Origin: Pseudoips prasinana
Taxonomy: Eukaryota; Arthropoda; Insecta; Lepidoptera; Nolidae
Length of the DNA stretch: 64,000 bases
NCBI GenBank assembly: GCA_951640165.1
Contig: OX621260.1
Span: 11,116,001 to 11,180,000 of the forward strand
Direction of reading: 5' to 3'
Shown: piece by piece, positions 1 through 10,352 of the stretch
Position numbering within the stretch: the first letter of the stretch is position 1
Layout of the letters: each line of letters opens with the position of its first letter
Made by a program: the position numbers and the translations under genes
Notes under the pieces: model-generated
Seen by the model: only the letters and a program-made list of their open reading frames with translations
Databases searched by the model: none
What the model was told of the DNA's origin: nothing

Positions 1-106
1 ACTCGATACCAAATTTTATTAAAATCGCTCCTTCGTTTAGACGTGAAGAAGTAACAAACATACACACTCACAAACTTTCGCCTTTAAAGTATTAGTGTGA
101 TGATTT
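1..106 (-). mobile_element. Helitron-like fragment
   Basis: This stretch matches the interior and distal end of the element at 54153-54330, sharing the run around TCGCTCC...CGTTTAGACGTGAA and the phrase AACAAACATACACACTCAC. It begins at the window edge, so the CTAG-end is outside. The Helitron assignment comes from the better copies. Confidence 0.5.
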
Positions 107-508
107 CGAGGGATAAATGCGGTCATAGTGCACCATCCGTTCCTTCTGTTACAGTGGTATATTTCTAGTAGAAGAAATGCTATTGATTTCAAATAAAGAA
201 TTTTTTAGTACTATTCCACGTAACCATTCTGAAGAAAGAAAATCTTTCGTCCAATTACGGTCGAGATGTGGGTAGAAAATTCGAAGTATAAAAGTTTAAT
301 TGGCGCAATCAAACCGATGCTTTTATTTTATTATTGCCGCTATATTTTTAATAATTTTTAAGAAAGTATCTCTTTATTTCTGAAATTCTTAAAGCCAATA
401 TTCTGGAAAAACTGCTAGCAATTTTTATAAATTACTTAGTACAAGACAATGTTTTTAGGTCAAGATAATTATAAACAAATACAATACATAAAATTTATAG
501 CACTGAAA
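107..508. other. Unassigned AT-rich spacer
   Basis: I see no coding frame with family resemblance, no repeat shared with the rest of the window and no clear structure here. Confidence 0.5.
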
Positions 509-682
509 TGAATCCCTGTGTTGCAGGGTACTTTACAAACTTGTAAAAAGGAAACAAACCACATCTAAATCTTTACTTGCTTGCTAACTCTACTTGCTCA
601 AAACAACTACTTTGCGTCCCACAAGTATTGTCCTATGTGAAAATAGAACCCGGGACGCGAAGCGGCGAGGTGACTCTGCTTA
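509..682 (-). mobile_element. SINE family B, diverged copy
   Basis: It reads, in reverse, the family-B body (AATCCCTGTG, GGGTACTTTACAAAC) followed by the tRNA-like head (CGAAGCGGCGAGG). The B-box region is present as CCCGGGACGCGAAGC, but much of the middle has diverged. Better copies lie at 28542, 30577 and 33133. Confidence 0.7.
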
Positions 683-1016
683 CCAAATCATTTTAATTTT
701 CTTCAACATTTCTTCCCAATTCTATACGAGAATATACAGTATAGTTTTAAATGGTGCCTATATTTATTAAAAAAGACGCGTATTTTGCTTATCCGAGGTA
801 CTATATCATCGGCGAGACGGTTTTTCAACATACCATACGTTCAATGTTCAAAGTTTATGTTGAATTTTTCGCAGACCGACGCGTCTCGTCCCGCCATCAA
901 ATCTATTTTACGAAACATCAACATATTCACTGCAATATTGCAGTTGTCAAACATTAGTTGGCAGATTTTACGATACAAGAACGATCGTCAAGAGTTGTTC
1001 ATTCTATTCAGGTGTG
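683..1016. other. Unassigned spacer
   Basis: Short overlapping frames occur here but none resembles a protein family. No repeat relationship was found to the rest of the window. Confidence 0.4.
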
Positions 1017-2288
1017 TCAGTCAAAGTCAAAGTCAAAGGTACTTTATTCCGTAAAAATTTTACATTTATGTGGAATCGTCATATTTTTTTTCCCTACCGT
1101 GCAGTGCATGACGTGGCAGCTACTGAGAAACACTGCCAGAAAACTCAGTAGGAATCCTTTTTTAAAATAAAATATATGTACATAAGACAATCATGTGTGT
1201 TGACTCAGAACAACTCAATCCCAAGCACTTTTATCACTTAAATAATCAGAAATTTTGTAATATGCCCTGCTACATAATTTGGCTTTAATAATTCTTTTAA
1301 ACTTATTCGTATACAATTCTCTAATATAATTGGGAAGTTTGTTATAGAATCTTATACATTGCCCCATAAAAGAGTTACTTATTTTGTGGAGACGGGTAGT
1401 ATGCAATATGAGATTATTCTTATATCTAGTATTTACATTATGTGTATCGCTCCTTTTACAGAAGGAATCGATATTTTTATGCACATATAGTAAGTTTTCA
1501 TATATATACTGAGATGGTACAGTAAGAATATTGACCTCTTTGAACTTTTCTCTTAGAGACACTCTCGGGCCAAGATTATAGATTATAGATATTTTTTGCA
1601 ATATAAATATGGTGTTAATGTCAGCAGAGCTACCCCAGAGAAGAATTCCATAGGACATTACACTATGAAAATAACTGAAATAAACTATTCTAGCTGTGTC
1701 AACATCAGTCAGTCGTCTAATAGTTTTCACTGCATATGCTGCAGAACTTAATTTGCCGGACAGTTTTTCTATTTGTGGGCTCCATTGTAGCTTTGAGTCA
1801 ATTGTGATACCCAAGAACACAGTTGATTCAACAGGGTCCAACCTAGCTCCATTAAGTTGTACATTGGTTGTCGCCTGTTTCACATTCGGTGTAGTGAATT
1901 TTATGACTTTAGTTTTCTTATCATTAAGCACAAGATTATTGGCATTAAACCAATGAACAACTTTAGAGATTGCATCATTAACATCGTCAAAATTGCTTAA
2001 TTGTCGGTTTATTTTGAACGTCAGGGAAGTATCATCTGCAAACAACACAATCTCATGCTTATCCCTTACATAGTAAGGTAAGTCATTTATATAAATTAAA
2101 AACAAAAATGGGCCAAGAATTGACCCCTGTGGAACGCCCATTACCACTGGAGATCCCGGAGATATTTTACCGTTTATTTCGACCTTCTGAATTCTATTGC
2201 CCAAGTAAGAAGTCAGAAGTTCGAGAGCCTTGTTCCTAATACCGTAGTGGTGTGTCTCGACACTCGCGTAACAACCCAATCTGAGCAA
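1017..2288 (-). mobile_element. 5'-truncated LINE (jockey/CR1-like) with GTCAAA tail
   Basis: On the minus strand this is the 3' part of a non-LTR retrotransposon: reverse-transcriptase coding end, stop at 1215, a ~195-bp 3' UTR, and a short tail of AGTCAAAGTCAAAG repeats at 1017-1035. The same 3' UTR and tail occur in the opposite orientation at 22377-22674, which defines the family end. The 5' truncation lies near 2280, inside the RT domain. Confidence 0.85.
1215..2288 (-). pseudogene. LINE reverse transcriptase, C-terminal part
   Basis: A 357-codon open frame carries the second half of a non-LTR reverse transcriptase. Visible motifs are GVPQGSILGPFLFLIYINDL (RT block 4) near residue 53, the catalytic LFADDTSL near residue 83, and the thumb/C-terminal part with FLGITIDSKLQW. 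The tail ends in a cysteine-poor YNKLP...FK...L block typical of jockey/CR1-type elements. The endonuclease domain and the first RT blocks are missing, so it is a dead 5'-truncated copy although the frame has no internal stop. The first ~14 residues probably come from non-homologous flanking sequence. The family is clear; the clade assignment is tentative. Confidence 0.85.
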
Positions 2289-2353
2289 GCAAAGGATTCT
2301 TGGTTGGCATTTGTGGTATCCTAGTTGTCGTCACTATATAATAATATTTTGAC

Positions 2354-2744
2354 TGCCTCGTTGGTCTAGCGGTAGCGGGTTCAACCCTGATATCAGATAA
2401 CGAGGTCCTGGGTTCAAATCACGGGTCGGGTCAAAAGTGACTTTGGGATTTTACGGGTCAAAATGGCATCTTTTTGTATAAAGAAAACATTCTTAGGCAG
2501 TATTCGAAGTCTGGGAGTTGGCGGTATTATACCTTCGTGTCTCGGATAGCACATAAAACCGTCGGTCATGTACCTGACCTCTTTCCGATCGTTTTGTTAG
2601 TCGTCCCATCGGACCATGTGAGTGATGGAATAGAAAGTGCCCTTGTGTTTGCGCACACACTTGTGCACTATAATATGTCCTGTGCAGATGGCTTGTCTCC
2701 ATTGAGGCTGGCCGCCGTGACCAAAATTCGGCTAGGATGACATC
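2354..2744 (+). mobile_element. SINE family A, full-length copy
   Basis: A tRNA-like head has an A box in TTGGTCTAGCGGTAGCGG and a B box in GGGTTCAAATC. It is followed by a ~300-bp body shared with copies at 18603, 19528, 32074, 47992, 54508 and 61775 (hallmarks GGGAGTTGGCGGTATTATAC, TTGTGCACTATAATA and the 3' end CGGCTAGGATGACAT). It is a Pol III-type retroposon with no coding capacity; small frames inside it are incidental. Confidence 0.85.
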
Positions 2745-3009
2745 AAAATACCTTGGAAATCCTGTTCTCTTATTCCTACAGAGAACTCTTAGACTTATTT
2801 TGTATATTGTATTTTCTTTTCACCATAATCTTATTAAATGTTCTCGTATAAGGAACTTCGAGTATCGTTACCTCATAGTACAAGAAATTCCAATCCCATT
2901 CCACAAGAACTTACAATTTTAATTTCCGTGTTTTTCGGTTTAGTTATTATGGATCGATGGCTTAGTATGGAAGAAACAAAAGATTCGATCCTCAACATTC
3001 AAATTAAAG

Positions 3010-3060
3010 ATTTGTGGTTGACATATTTGTAAACTGTTCACAAATATGTCAACCACAAAT
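3010..3060. repeat. Perfect 21-bp hairpin, 9-nt loop
   Basis: The arm at 3010-3030 is exactly complementary to 3040-3060, with AAACTGTTC between them. The rest of 2745-3100 shows nothing else that I can assign. Confidence 0.85.
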
Positions 3061-3100
3061 TTTTATTGATTCTCATTTTAGAATAATAATCATAATAATA

Positions 3101-3288
3101 GTCTGGGATATTATTCACACACGGCCATCTGATCCCAAACTAAGCAGACCTTATAATATGGAAACCAGATAACTGATATATTACATACAGATAGACATGC
3201 ACACAAATATCTATCCTGGGTGGGAATCAAACCCACGACCTGCGCCATGAAAGGCATGCATTTGCCAAGCACGCCTACTGCCCACCAG
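3101..3288 (-). mobile_element. SINE family C copy
   Basis: In reverse orientation it contains the family-C tail (TTATTCACACACGGCCATC), body, and tRNA-like head with reverse B box GGGAATCAAACCCACGAC. Related copies lie at 6011, 30910, 39411, 42082, 52791 and 53831. Confidence 0.8.
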
Positions 3289-3639
3289 TTTAGTTACAAA
3301 ATATGCTTTCACTGTGACTTTAATTAAGTTTTAGTGATAACTTTAATATTTACCGAGAATTTTGGTCTCATGCTATTTATTCACTTAAATTTCTAGTTCT
3401 ATGAAATTTCAATTAATGTGAGGGGTTCAGAGTAACCCAGAATGGAGTATTCAAGTTTTCTGAAGCCAGCAAAATGCAAGTTTGAAATGGGTATCGAGAT
3501 TTTCTGAACGAAAACTAGGAAGCAGGAACTAAATGGTGGCAGACATACACGTACAAATAGATAGAGAAGATATAATTTTATTTTTATTATAATAAATAAT
3601 ATAATATAAAAAATATGCAGAAACTTGGGTTCCTCCTGT

Positions 3640-4060
3640 GGCGACGTTTAATGCCCTAGGCCGCTGGTAGTCAGGACGACAGAGTAACTTCTTCCCGATG
3701 CGTGCCGTTCCCATTATTGCCTTTTGTATCCAGCCCTTCCAGTGATCCAGCGAGAGCCTCTCAAGCTGCTGGTCGAGGCTCTTTCCTATGAGACCGTTTA
3801 CGGAGTCCGCCAACAGGACAATTATTGTTGGGTTCACATCCCACATGGCGTGGACGAAGTCTAAATACTTAGAAAACTTATCGTTATCGTCAAACGGGAC
3901 TTTTATTATGATATCACATGTTTATTACCACTATTATTTACAATATATTATATAAGGGTACGTTAATACGAATACAACTTATAAAATATATGGGCTACAT
4001 GGAGAGAAATTTCCGCACAATCCTGGCATTCGCCAGCAAAACCGCCTTCTGCATGTATTT
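3640..4060 (-). pseudogene. Unclassified retroelement coding fragments
   Basis: The minus strand of 3660-3850 encodes a peptide with WKGWIQKAIMGTARIGKKLL. The minus strand of about 3985-4050 encodes a parallel block MQKAVLLANARIVRKFLSM. The shared QKA-(I/V)...ARI-(G/V)-(K/R)K pattern suggests two broken copies of the same mobile-element protein. I recognise the flavour of a retroelement C-terminus but cannot name the family. AT-rich inserts and stops show both are dead. Confidence 0.4.
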
Positions 4061-4136
4061 ATTACTATTATCTATTATTATTATTAATCTATTTTACATG
4101 ATCGCATAATTTCTTCTCTAATATATTTTATTAGTA

Positions 4137-4272
4137 CAGACGCCAACACATCCAGCTACCCAAATTTGTCAAATTTTCTTTTATAGACTTTCATCTTTAT
4201 CACAAAAGTATAAGGTTCACTTTAAATTGGGGAAATTTGACAGATTGGGGTAGGTTAATGTGCTGGCGTCTG
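4137..4272. mobile_element. Mariner-derived MITE, 136 bp
   Basis: The terminal inverted repeats begin CAGACGCCA and end TGGCGTCTG, flanked by TA on both sides (4135-4136 and 4273-4274). The ends match those of the autonomous mariner at 55018-56361. The interior is non-coding. Sister copies are at 62390-62521 and, damaged, 60527-60638. Confidence 0.9.
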
Positions 4273-4361
4273 TACATTTTCACTAATGTCCAAACTATAT
4301 TATTATTGTTAAACTTTTATATTAATTAAGAGATTTATTCACAGCCAGTTTATTTCTTAAG

Positions 4362-4545
4362 AACGCGAACGGCGATAAATGGGTGCCCGCCAAAGAGATT
4401 TAATTTCCGAACGACTCCGTGCTTCACAGGGCACGTTAAGCTGACGGTCCCGGTTCATCAGACAACAGTCGAAAAGTCACTTTAGAGTCCTAGTACGCGG
4501 CTTGAATAACTCTAACTCTAGGGTAAGCACTATCCATATGATAAG
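4362..4545 (+). mobile_element. 5S-derived SINE, 5'-truncated copy
   Basis: The body shared with 43545-43765 is present: CCGTGCTTC..AGGGCACG, then a variable segment, then CGGCTTGAATAACTCTAAC and TCTAGGGTAA, ending at CATATGATAAG. The 5S-like promoter head is lost here, so membership is inferred from the body alone. Confidence 0.6.
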
Positions 4546-4599
4546 TAAACTATGAACATCATAATTGAATTCAAAAAATGAAACCTTTAATTAGGTTGC

Positions 4600-4800
4600 T
4601 TTCATCATCATCATAATCATTCGTAAAACGCCCACAGCTGGACAAAGGCCTCCCTAAAGATTTCCACAATTGACGGTCTTACGCTATCCGCATCCAGCGA
4701 CTTCCAGCGACAGTCACAAGATCATCGGTCCATCTTATAGGGGGCATGCCCACGCTGCGTCTTCCGGTTCGTGGTCCACTTTCTGCCCCAGAAAAGTTTC
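4600..4800 (-). mobile_element. RTE-like LINE 3' end
   Basis: In reverse complement it encodes the C-terminal motif of an RTE-type endonuclease/reverse transcriptase, of the form GR-(R)-S-(V)-G-x-P-x-(K/R)-W-T-D-D, followed by the tail reading 'GGCCTTTGTCCAGCTGTGGGCG' in broken form, ending in an (ATGATG) tract. Related fragments lie at 21262, 22741/26981, 28170 and 35262. Confidence 0.6.
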
Positions 4801-6010
4801 TTCAACAGGTTTGTAATTTTCAAGACCTAACAATAGTTAACTCCTGGTGTAAAATTCCAATAACCATGAATCTTATATCTATTTTAATTTAGGTTTACAT
4901 TTATCTTTTAATATCTTGAAGTTTCGATAATATTTTCTAAAATACATAGGAGAGAAACCTCCAAAATTATATTTATTAACAAAGTAAAATTGAAATGGAA
5001 ATCCTAAAGCAATACCAGGATGCCGTATCCAATGAACTTATTTTATGTTTGTATAATAGATCGTTGGTTTATTTATATTTTAGACATTTTAATATGGGGA
5101 TTAAACTGGGACCATAACTACTTACTACAATTCGTTCAAAGACCTTTAAGAAACATCACATAAAGGGGATTTAAAATAATATCTATTTTTATATATTTTT
5201 AACTATAAAATTTTCATATAACATTATTATTAGTTCTCTATCAGTTTTATAACGGTAGAAAACCGTACTAACGATCTAGAAGTGTTGGCAAAACTCAAGT
5301 CATTACAACAGGGTAGCGCGACGCCATGTCATAGATATTCATAGATTATAAAACTATAGACAATAATGTCGCCAGATCCTCAGAATCCATTCAAAAAATA
5401 AGTTCAACAAGTTGAGCCCAAAAAGATATCTCAACTTCATGTCATTCGGTTATCGGTTGAATTTAATTATTCTTTTTATATTTTAGTCTCTTTGGACTTT
5501 ACCTGCTTTTGTAACTAACTTTGTTTATATTAGGCATGTTTTGATACAATGAGCTGAGAGTTAGGCTCGCGCTGTCATAGTTTTGTAAATTAATTAGTGG
5601 CATGCTACATAAGTTACGTCTATTACTTATGACACACCTTATATGCACAAATAAAATACTTTAAAGCTCGAAAAACAAAATGAGTCTCTAACAGCAGTTG
5701 GATAATAAATCTGTATACTACTCTGTACACTATTTAATCTCAAAATATGTATTGGCTGTATTAATGAATAGTGATGCAGACTTCACGTAACGTCGCCGCG
5801 TCGCGTCGGCACAACTTCCGTTCGCTAACGCTACGTCGTTTTTCTTACACGGTCTTTAGATGAAGCATCCGCTGATATAATTAACTTCAAAAAGCTTTAA
5901 TTAACCAGGGATCTGTGCATTGGAGTGACGCGACAGTCCTGCAATGAGATGAGCCTTTGAGTTAGTGGATAGGAGAGTATTTGTTGGTCGATATTGATTT
6001 CCTATTTCGA
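4801..6010. other. Unassigned AT-rich spacer
   Basis: I see no protein-like frame and no copy of the window's repeats. A short GC-rich patch at about 5790-5850 stands out from its AT-rich surroundings but has no recognisable identity. Confidence 0.45.
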
Positions 6011-6273
6011 AGGGCTGGTTGGCGTGGTTGGTAAATGCTTGCCTTTCACGCCACAGTTAGTGGGTTTCTATTCCCAACCAGGACAGATATTTGTGTGCAT
6101 GAACATGTCTTTTTGTCCTGAGCCTGTGGGTGTAATTACCTATAAGTATAAGTAGATATTTATTTTAAAAAAGTCGTATATGTAGTACATCAGTTATTTG
6201 GTGTCCATAGTACAAGCTCTGCTTAGTTTGGAATCAGATGGCCGTGTGCAAATAATGGTTCAGGATATTATTG
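6011..6273 (+). mobile_element. SINE family C copy
   Basis: The head reads TTGGCGTGGTTGGTAAATGC (A-box region), with a degenerate B box near TAGTGGGTTTCTATTCCC. The family-C body follows with ACATGTCTTTTTGTCCTGAG and the 3' part GTACAAGCTCTGCTTAGTTT, ending near AGGATATTATT. Confidence 0.8.
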
Positions 6274-6404
6274 TTTATAAATAAGTAAATAATAAATATC
6301 TTGGGACAATTAACAACATTTTTTGAATATGTTTCAGCGGATTCCTGAATCGTTTTATATTTGATTTATAGTGGACCGGCTCAGTGGCACTACGATCAGA
6401 TTTC

Positions 6405-6690
6405 AAGTTCTTTTTCTATATTGAGAGCAGGACATTGTGTGCCGGCACAGCTAGTTATATATAGATTTACACCCAGACACAGAACAAATAATCTTGTTCA
6501 TCACACAAAGCTTTATCTCGGGTGGGAATCGAACCCACGACCTCTGGTTTAACATTTAGACTAACAGGCGGACGTTTTTCTGCATTCACGGACACAAACA
6601 ACGATTTATGGGTCATTCTAACAGTTGTCTTGTCCGGGGTTCGAACCGGAAACGCGAGGACACTGAGTTGGTCGTATTGCAAAATTTATG
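6405..6690 (-). mobile_element. SINE family D copy plus second tRNA-like fragment
   Basis: 6460-6572 reads in reverse as family D (CACCCAGACACAGAACAAAT, B box GGGAATCGAACCCACGACC). 6600-6665 adds a second tRNA-like stretch with reverse B box GGGTTCGAACCGGAAACGC and a tail like family B. Two Pol III-type retroposons seem to be joined or nested. Confidence 0.6.
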
Positions 6691-6960
6691 TTCATATTCA
6701 CGTGCAGGCATTTCAAAACAAAAAATGTAATTAAATGCGTGTACCGTCCGCAACAGATTGCCGGTTTGACGCGCAAATGCCGCGAGCTTCCAACATTTTG
6801 TACATTGGTAACTATGTTGTGAATATTTGAAGCTTCATTTTGATTTTATGAATGTACACATACACATGCCAGCTGCACCTTACACCAAACAAGTGTACCT
6901 ACTCTTCATAGATGAACATCACGTATTTCCATAAACTATTAAGTATCGATAATTATCGAA

Positions 6961-7058
6961 TACACTTTATTAAACCAAATCAAATGACCACATCGTAACA
7001 ACGAGCTTGTCGTAGAAAACATTTATTCTTTATTCCCGTAAGTACAACTTGTTATGTT
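6961..7058 (+). repeat. Left ~98-bp direct repeat flanking a LINE end
   Basis: The run starting TACACTTTATTAAACC and ending near CTTGTTATG recurs at 7859-7957 with only a few differences. The two copies bracket a 5'-truncated LINE, so they look like an unusually long target-site duplication. Confidence 0.75.
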
Positions 7059-7537
7059 CATACACTGCTCTGATAGTATATCACAGTCATGTATGCTCTG
7101 TGTTAAGATATGGGCTTATTATATGGGGAAATTCTATAGATGCTCAAAGAGCTTTCATAGTGCAAAAAAAATGTTTGAGATCCATTTTTAATCTTAAGTG
7201 GACAGACTCCTGCCGGACATTATTTCAGAAACACAAATTGCTCACTTTGCCATCCTTGTACATATATGAAATGTGTAAATTTGTTAAAAACAACATGGAG
7301 CTTTTCGAAAAAGACAAAAACGCGCCATTGAAAAGGAAAGTAGTGCAAAAAGCATTGATAATACCACGGAATAGGCTCAAGCTTTGTGATAAAAACTGTT
7401 ATTACATGGCAGTAAAAATTTATAATAAACTACCAGACAAACTACAAAAAAACCTAACTGACACTAAATTTAACAATGAACTTTATTATTGGCTGTGCGA
7501 CAGATGTTTTTATTCCGTAGATGACTATATTAAATAA
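7049..7537 (+). pseudogene. LINE C-terminal ORF fragment
   Basis: A 162-codon frame shows the post-RT region of a CR1/jockey-type LINE: SVLRYGLIIWGNS (the conserved Y-G-(L/I)-(I/L)-x-W-G after the RT core), then LPSLYIYEMC, and a C-terminal YNKLPDKLQ block ending in VDDYIK. No RT catalytic motif is present because the element is truncated at its 5' side. The first few residues derive from the flanking direct repeat. The frame is intact to its natural stop but cannot make an active polymerase. Confidence 0.8.
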
Positions 7538-7858
7538 ATGTCAAAAATAGTTTGGTTTGAGTCAGTCATAGTACTTACCTATGACTGACTCAAACCAAAC
7601 TATTATATTTGACATTTATTTGATTTAATTATGATTATATTCCTATTATTGTTTTATTATTTAATTTGTATAATTTTACACTGAAATTAGACGAGAGGCA
7701 AAAAATATTATTATAATTTATTGTAATCAAACAAATATTTGCACGACGTAAATGTCGAATATGGTGGAACCTACTTATTTATATCAACAATTTGTAAACC
7801 TGTATTCTAGCAAATAAAGAGATTCATTCATTCATTCATTCATTCATTCATTCATTCA
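7059..7858 (+). mobile_element. 5'-truncated LINE with (ATTC)n tail
   Basis: This comprises the coding end, a 3' UTR with an AATAAAGAG near 7813, and a microsatellite tail of ATTC units at 7823-7858. It sits exactly between the 98-bp direct repeats at 6961 and 7859, as expected for target-primed reverse transcription. Confidence 0.8.
7547..7603. repeat. Perfect 25-bp hairpin in the LINE 3' UTR
   Basis: 7547-7571 is the exact reverse complement of 7579-7603 with a 7-nt loop, TACTTAC. Pairing continues imperfectly outward to about 7536 and 7620. The hairpin starts right after the stop codon of the preceding LINE frame. Confidence 0.9.
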
Positions 7859-7957
7859 TACACTTTATTAAACCAAATCAAATGACCACATCGTAACAAC
7901 GAGCTTGTCGTAGAAAACATTTATTCTTTATTCCCGTAAGTAGACCTTGTTATGCTC
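7859..7957 (+). repeat. Right ~98-bp direct repeat flanking a LINE end
   Basis: This is the second copy of the repeat at 6961-7058, starting directly after the ATTC tail. The most obvious differences are near the distal end (GTAGACCTTG here against GTACAACTTG there). Confidence 0.75.
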
Positions 7958-8189
7958 ACAATATTTTTATTAGAAGATCTTGTAGATTGTATAATGAAAA
8001 ATTGTCTAACTTTGATATTTGTAATGAAACCTTATGCGAATTCAAGAAAAATACTTTAAAGTGAATTTCCTGTATGGAACTTGAATGATATTGCTAGATC
8101 AGATTAATCTTTACAAGCAAATCTCATGTAATTGTAAGTCTAAATGAATATTGCACTTGATTGTAATACTAATCGACCAAGTATTTTTG

Positions 8190-8445
8190 AAGTTATACTT
8201 CTTTTGGCGTGATGGAGAAAAATGATGAGAGTGAATTTTTACGATGCGCGCGCACACTGACACCAAAAAATTTAAGGCGCCACCAGTTCTCGTAAAAATT
8301 TCATGCGAGGGGGTGAAGCACGCGCATAGCCCCCCGCTGCTGCGGGGCGGGAGGGATGCTATGGCACTCGTTGATGCCACGCGCGTGCAGATTCTTGTTA
8401 TTATTTTCGTTTCGGTGTGCACACGGTGTAAAAATAGTAGTAGTG
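8190..8445. mobile_element. Repeat H, divergent copy
   Basis: It shares TACTTCTTTTGGCG, ATGAGAGTGAATTTTTACGA and CGATGCGCGCGCAC with the copy at 36646-36896. It then diverges into a GC-rich insert with CCCCCCGCTGCTGCGGGGCG. It has no coding support. Confidence 0.55.
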
Positions 8446-8522
8446 CAACTTAAATTTTATTGTAATTAATTTTTTTTGGGCATAGGAAGTGGTTGATGGG
8501 TAAGTTAAATAAATACTGTAAT

Positions 8523-8640
8523 AACTTATGAAATGAAATGAAATTTATTCAACACTTGGGTATTAACATACACTTGTACTTGTCAAGCTCACAATGCAGT
8601 ACATAAACATAGAGGATAGTATAAAAGTTACAAAAAAAAA
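8523..8640 (-). mobile_element. LINE 3' UTR fragment (ATTTC tail)
   Basis: It reads in reverse as a LINE end with a GAAAT/ATTTC tail; the same sequence in the other orientation is at 39655-39755 (shared TGAGCTTGACAA, ATACCCAAGT, TTCATTTCATTT). No coding part is left. Confidence 0.65.
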
Positions 8641-9755
8641 TTAATTAGTCCGTCCGTGCGGTTTGTTGTATCACATATATATTCTGAAATTCTTAAATAA
8701 ATAACAAGTTACTAATCTTTTATTTTGAAATTTAGTTCTACCATATTAAAATTAAAGAATGGAAAGCAAAAAGACGAAATTCTAAATGAGAGGATTACCG
8801 ATCATGCGTTAATGGGCCAAAGCGATCCTCGCCGCTGAGGAACCTACCCTAGCTAGCTTGCGGCTATCTCTAGCTACCTAGGTGGACGACCCGGAGAAGA
8901 AAGCCACAAAGAAACTCCGGGCTTGCTTTTTTCGTGTTCTTTTGCTTTCAGTTCACGATTTTTTTAATGTCATTATTATTTTACTTACATTGTGATTGGT
9001 TGTTATGTAGGCTAATGCACGCACAGAACCGTTGTCATCCAGTGAATCATAATAAAATAAATAAGCAATACCATTCAATTTCATTCAAGCACTTAGAATA
9101 TCCACTTGCTAAACAAAAAAACGGTGGGTGCATCCGCGAACATTTACAAAATTAACAAGTCACACGAAGTCTACCGGAGGCGAAAAAAATATGAATACCC
9201 CAACAGCATTTCGATCAGTTACCGCAAGCAGCACCCGTTCACGAGTATGACGTGTGGACCAGCCATCGCCTCCTTCACCAAATTAGAGGGCAGGAAACGA
9301 CCCGACCCACAACGTACACACCCACAATATATTTTATATCGATTAAATGGTATAACCTCTTTCAGGTTTTGCATACGCTTAATTGAATTTACAATGTTTG
9401 CAATTTTTTTACATTATGCAACTGATCTAATATGTAATGTAAATTTAAGATTAACAATTACAAATAACCTAAGGGCTGCAACTTTCGAACGGCAAGACCA
9501 ATTTTCATGAAATGTCCTTCCCAATTAAACTAACTATCAGATGAAATAAATGCATTTTAAACGTTAGATCCCTTTAGAAGCTGCGATGCCCCAGGCAGGC
9601 ACACAGAATACACGTTAAACTTATGACACCTTGTTTTGTGTCAGGAGTTAAAAAATAGGTGGAAAATAAGTAAGTGATACAATCGTTTTACCGATCAATA
9701 ATTTTTAAAACAGAAACTAATAGATAGGTGTGGTAAGTTTAATTTTTTATTGTAT
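8641..9755. other. Unassigned region with an unsupported 134-codon frame
   Basis: Plus-strand 9106-9510 is open for 134 codons but starts in an A-rich run and shows no motif, signal peptide or domain that I recognise. A compact G+C-richer block at about 8790-8920 and another at 9120-9310 may be eroded mobile DNA. I assign no function. Confidence 0.35.
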
Positions 9756-10197
9756 TTATAAATTTATATTATTTATTTTTAAAGCTTCATCCATGGCAAC
9801 TTTGGAAGGAGCTACTGGACATTTTATTCCAACCAATGTGTCATCACCTACTATTCCATCTGGACTTGCCCCAAGGAATGGATATACTTTATGAATAAAT
9901 AGGCCACAAGGCTCAATTTTTATAATTTCTTTTTTAGCCAACTGCACTAGAGCAATTTTTCCATGTGATACAGAAGCCACGTTAGAAATATTCTTTTTGT
10001 ACAAAATATCTTTACTGAATTTCCAGGACCTTTTTACTTTTAACACCCCTTCCAAAATTTGAAGCGGTGAGTAAATTTTTCCTCAGCTCTAACCATTCAC
10101 AGCGGTCTCTCTGTAAAACTGTTTGTCTCTCCACCACCATGTCTACTACAAGACCTTCTAAATTTTCTAAAAACTTTCAATTTATCCACGATGTATG
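9756..10197 (-). pseudogene. YqaJ-type nuclease domain, frameshifted and split
   Basis: The minus strand encodes pieces of a YqaJ-like (phage lambda exonuclease fold) nuclease of the kind carried by insect mobile elements. About 10160-10020 gives RDRCEWLELRKNLLTASNFG. After a frameshift near 10020-10050, a 99-codon frame gives FLGASPDGIVGDDTLVGIKC. The family's catalytic D (SPDG) is present, but the usual E-x-K pair reads G-I-K, so the glutamate is lost. The gene stops soon after and is cut on its 5' side by the retrotransposon at 10198. It is therefore dead. Which transposon it belonged to cannot be told from this fragment. Confidence 0.7.
10194..10197. repeat. Target-site duplication TATG, left
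   Basis: TATG immediately before the TGAGG end of the LTR. It is matched by TATG at 16398-16401 after the other LTR. Confidence 0.9.
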
Positions 10198-10352
10198 TGA
10201 GGGGATTTAGTGTTATTGAAACAACTGCATTCGATTAATTATGATTTATTACTCTCCTTAGGAATGAATAACATAGTTTTATATTAGATCTATTACACAC
10301 ACATACTACTAGATAGATACTAAGATACACACATACATATTACTACACCTCA
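10198..10352 (-). repeat. 3' LTR, 155 bp
   Basis: Identical to the 5' LTR except for one missing CA in a CA run. On the minus strand it holds a TATAAAA-like box (10283-10277), an AATAAA signal (10250-10245) and a TGCAGTTG initiator-like site. It is unusually short for a gypsy-type LTR. Confidence 0.93.

Noticed and set aside
2355..2440. Possible tRNA gene
   Set aside because: A and B boxes are present but there is no cloverleaf with a matching acceptor stem, and the same head plus body recurs in seven places, so it is a SINE.
9106..9510. 134-codon frame as a host gene
   Set aside because: It starts in an A-run and has no motif, no exon-like borders and no recognised family.
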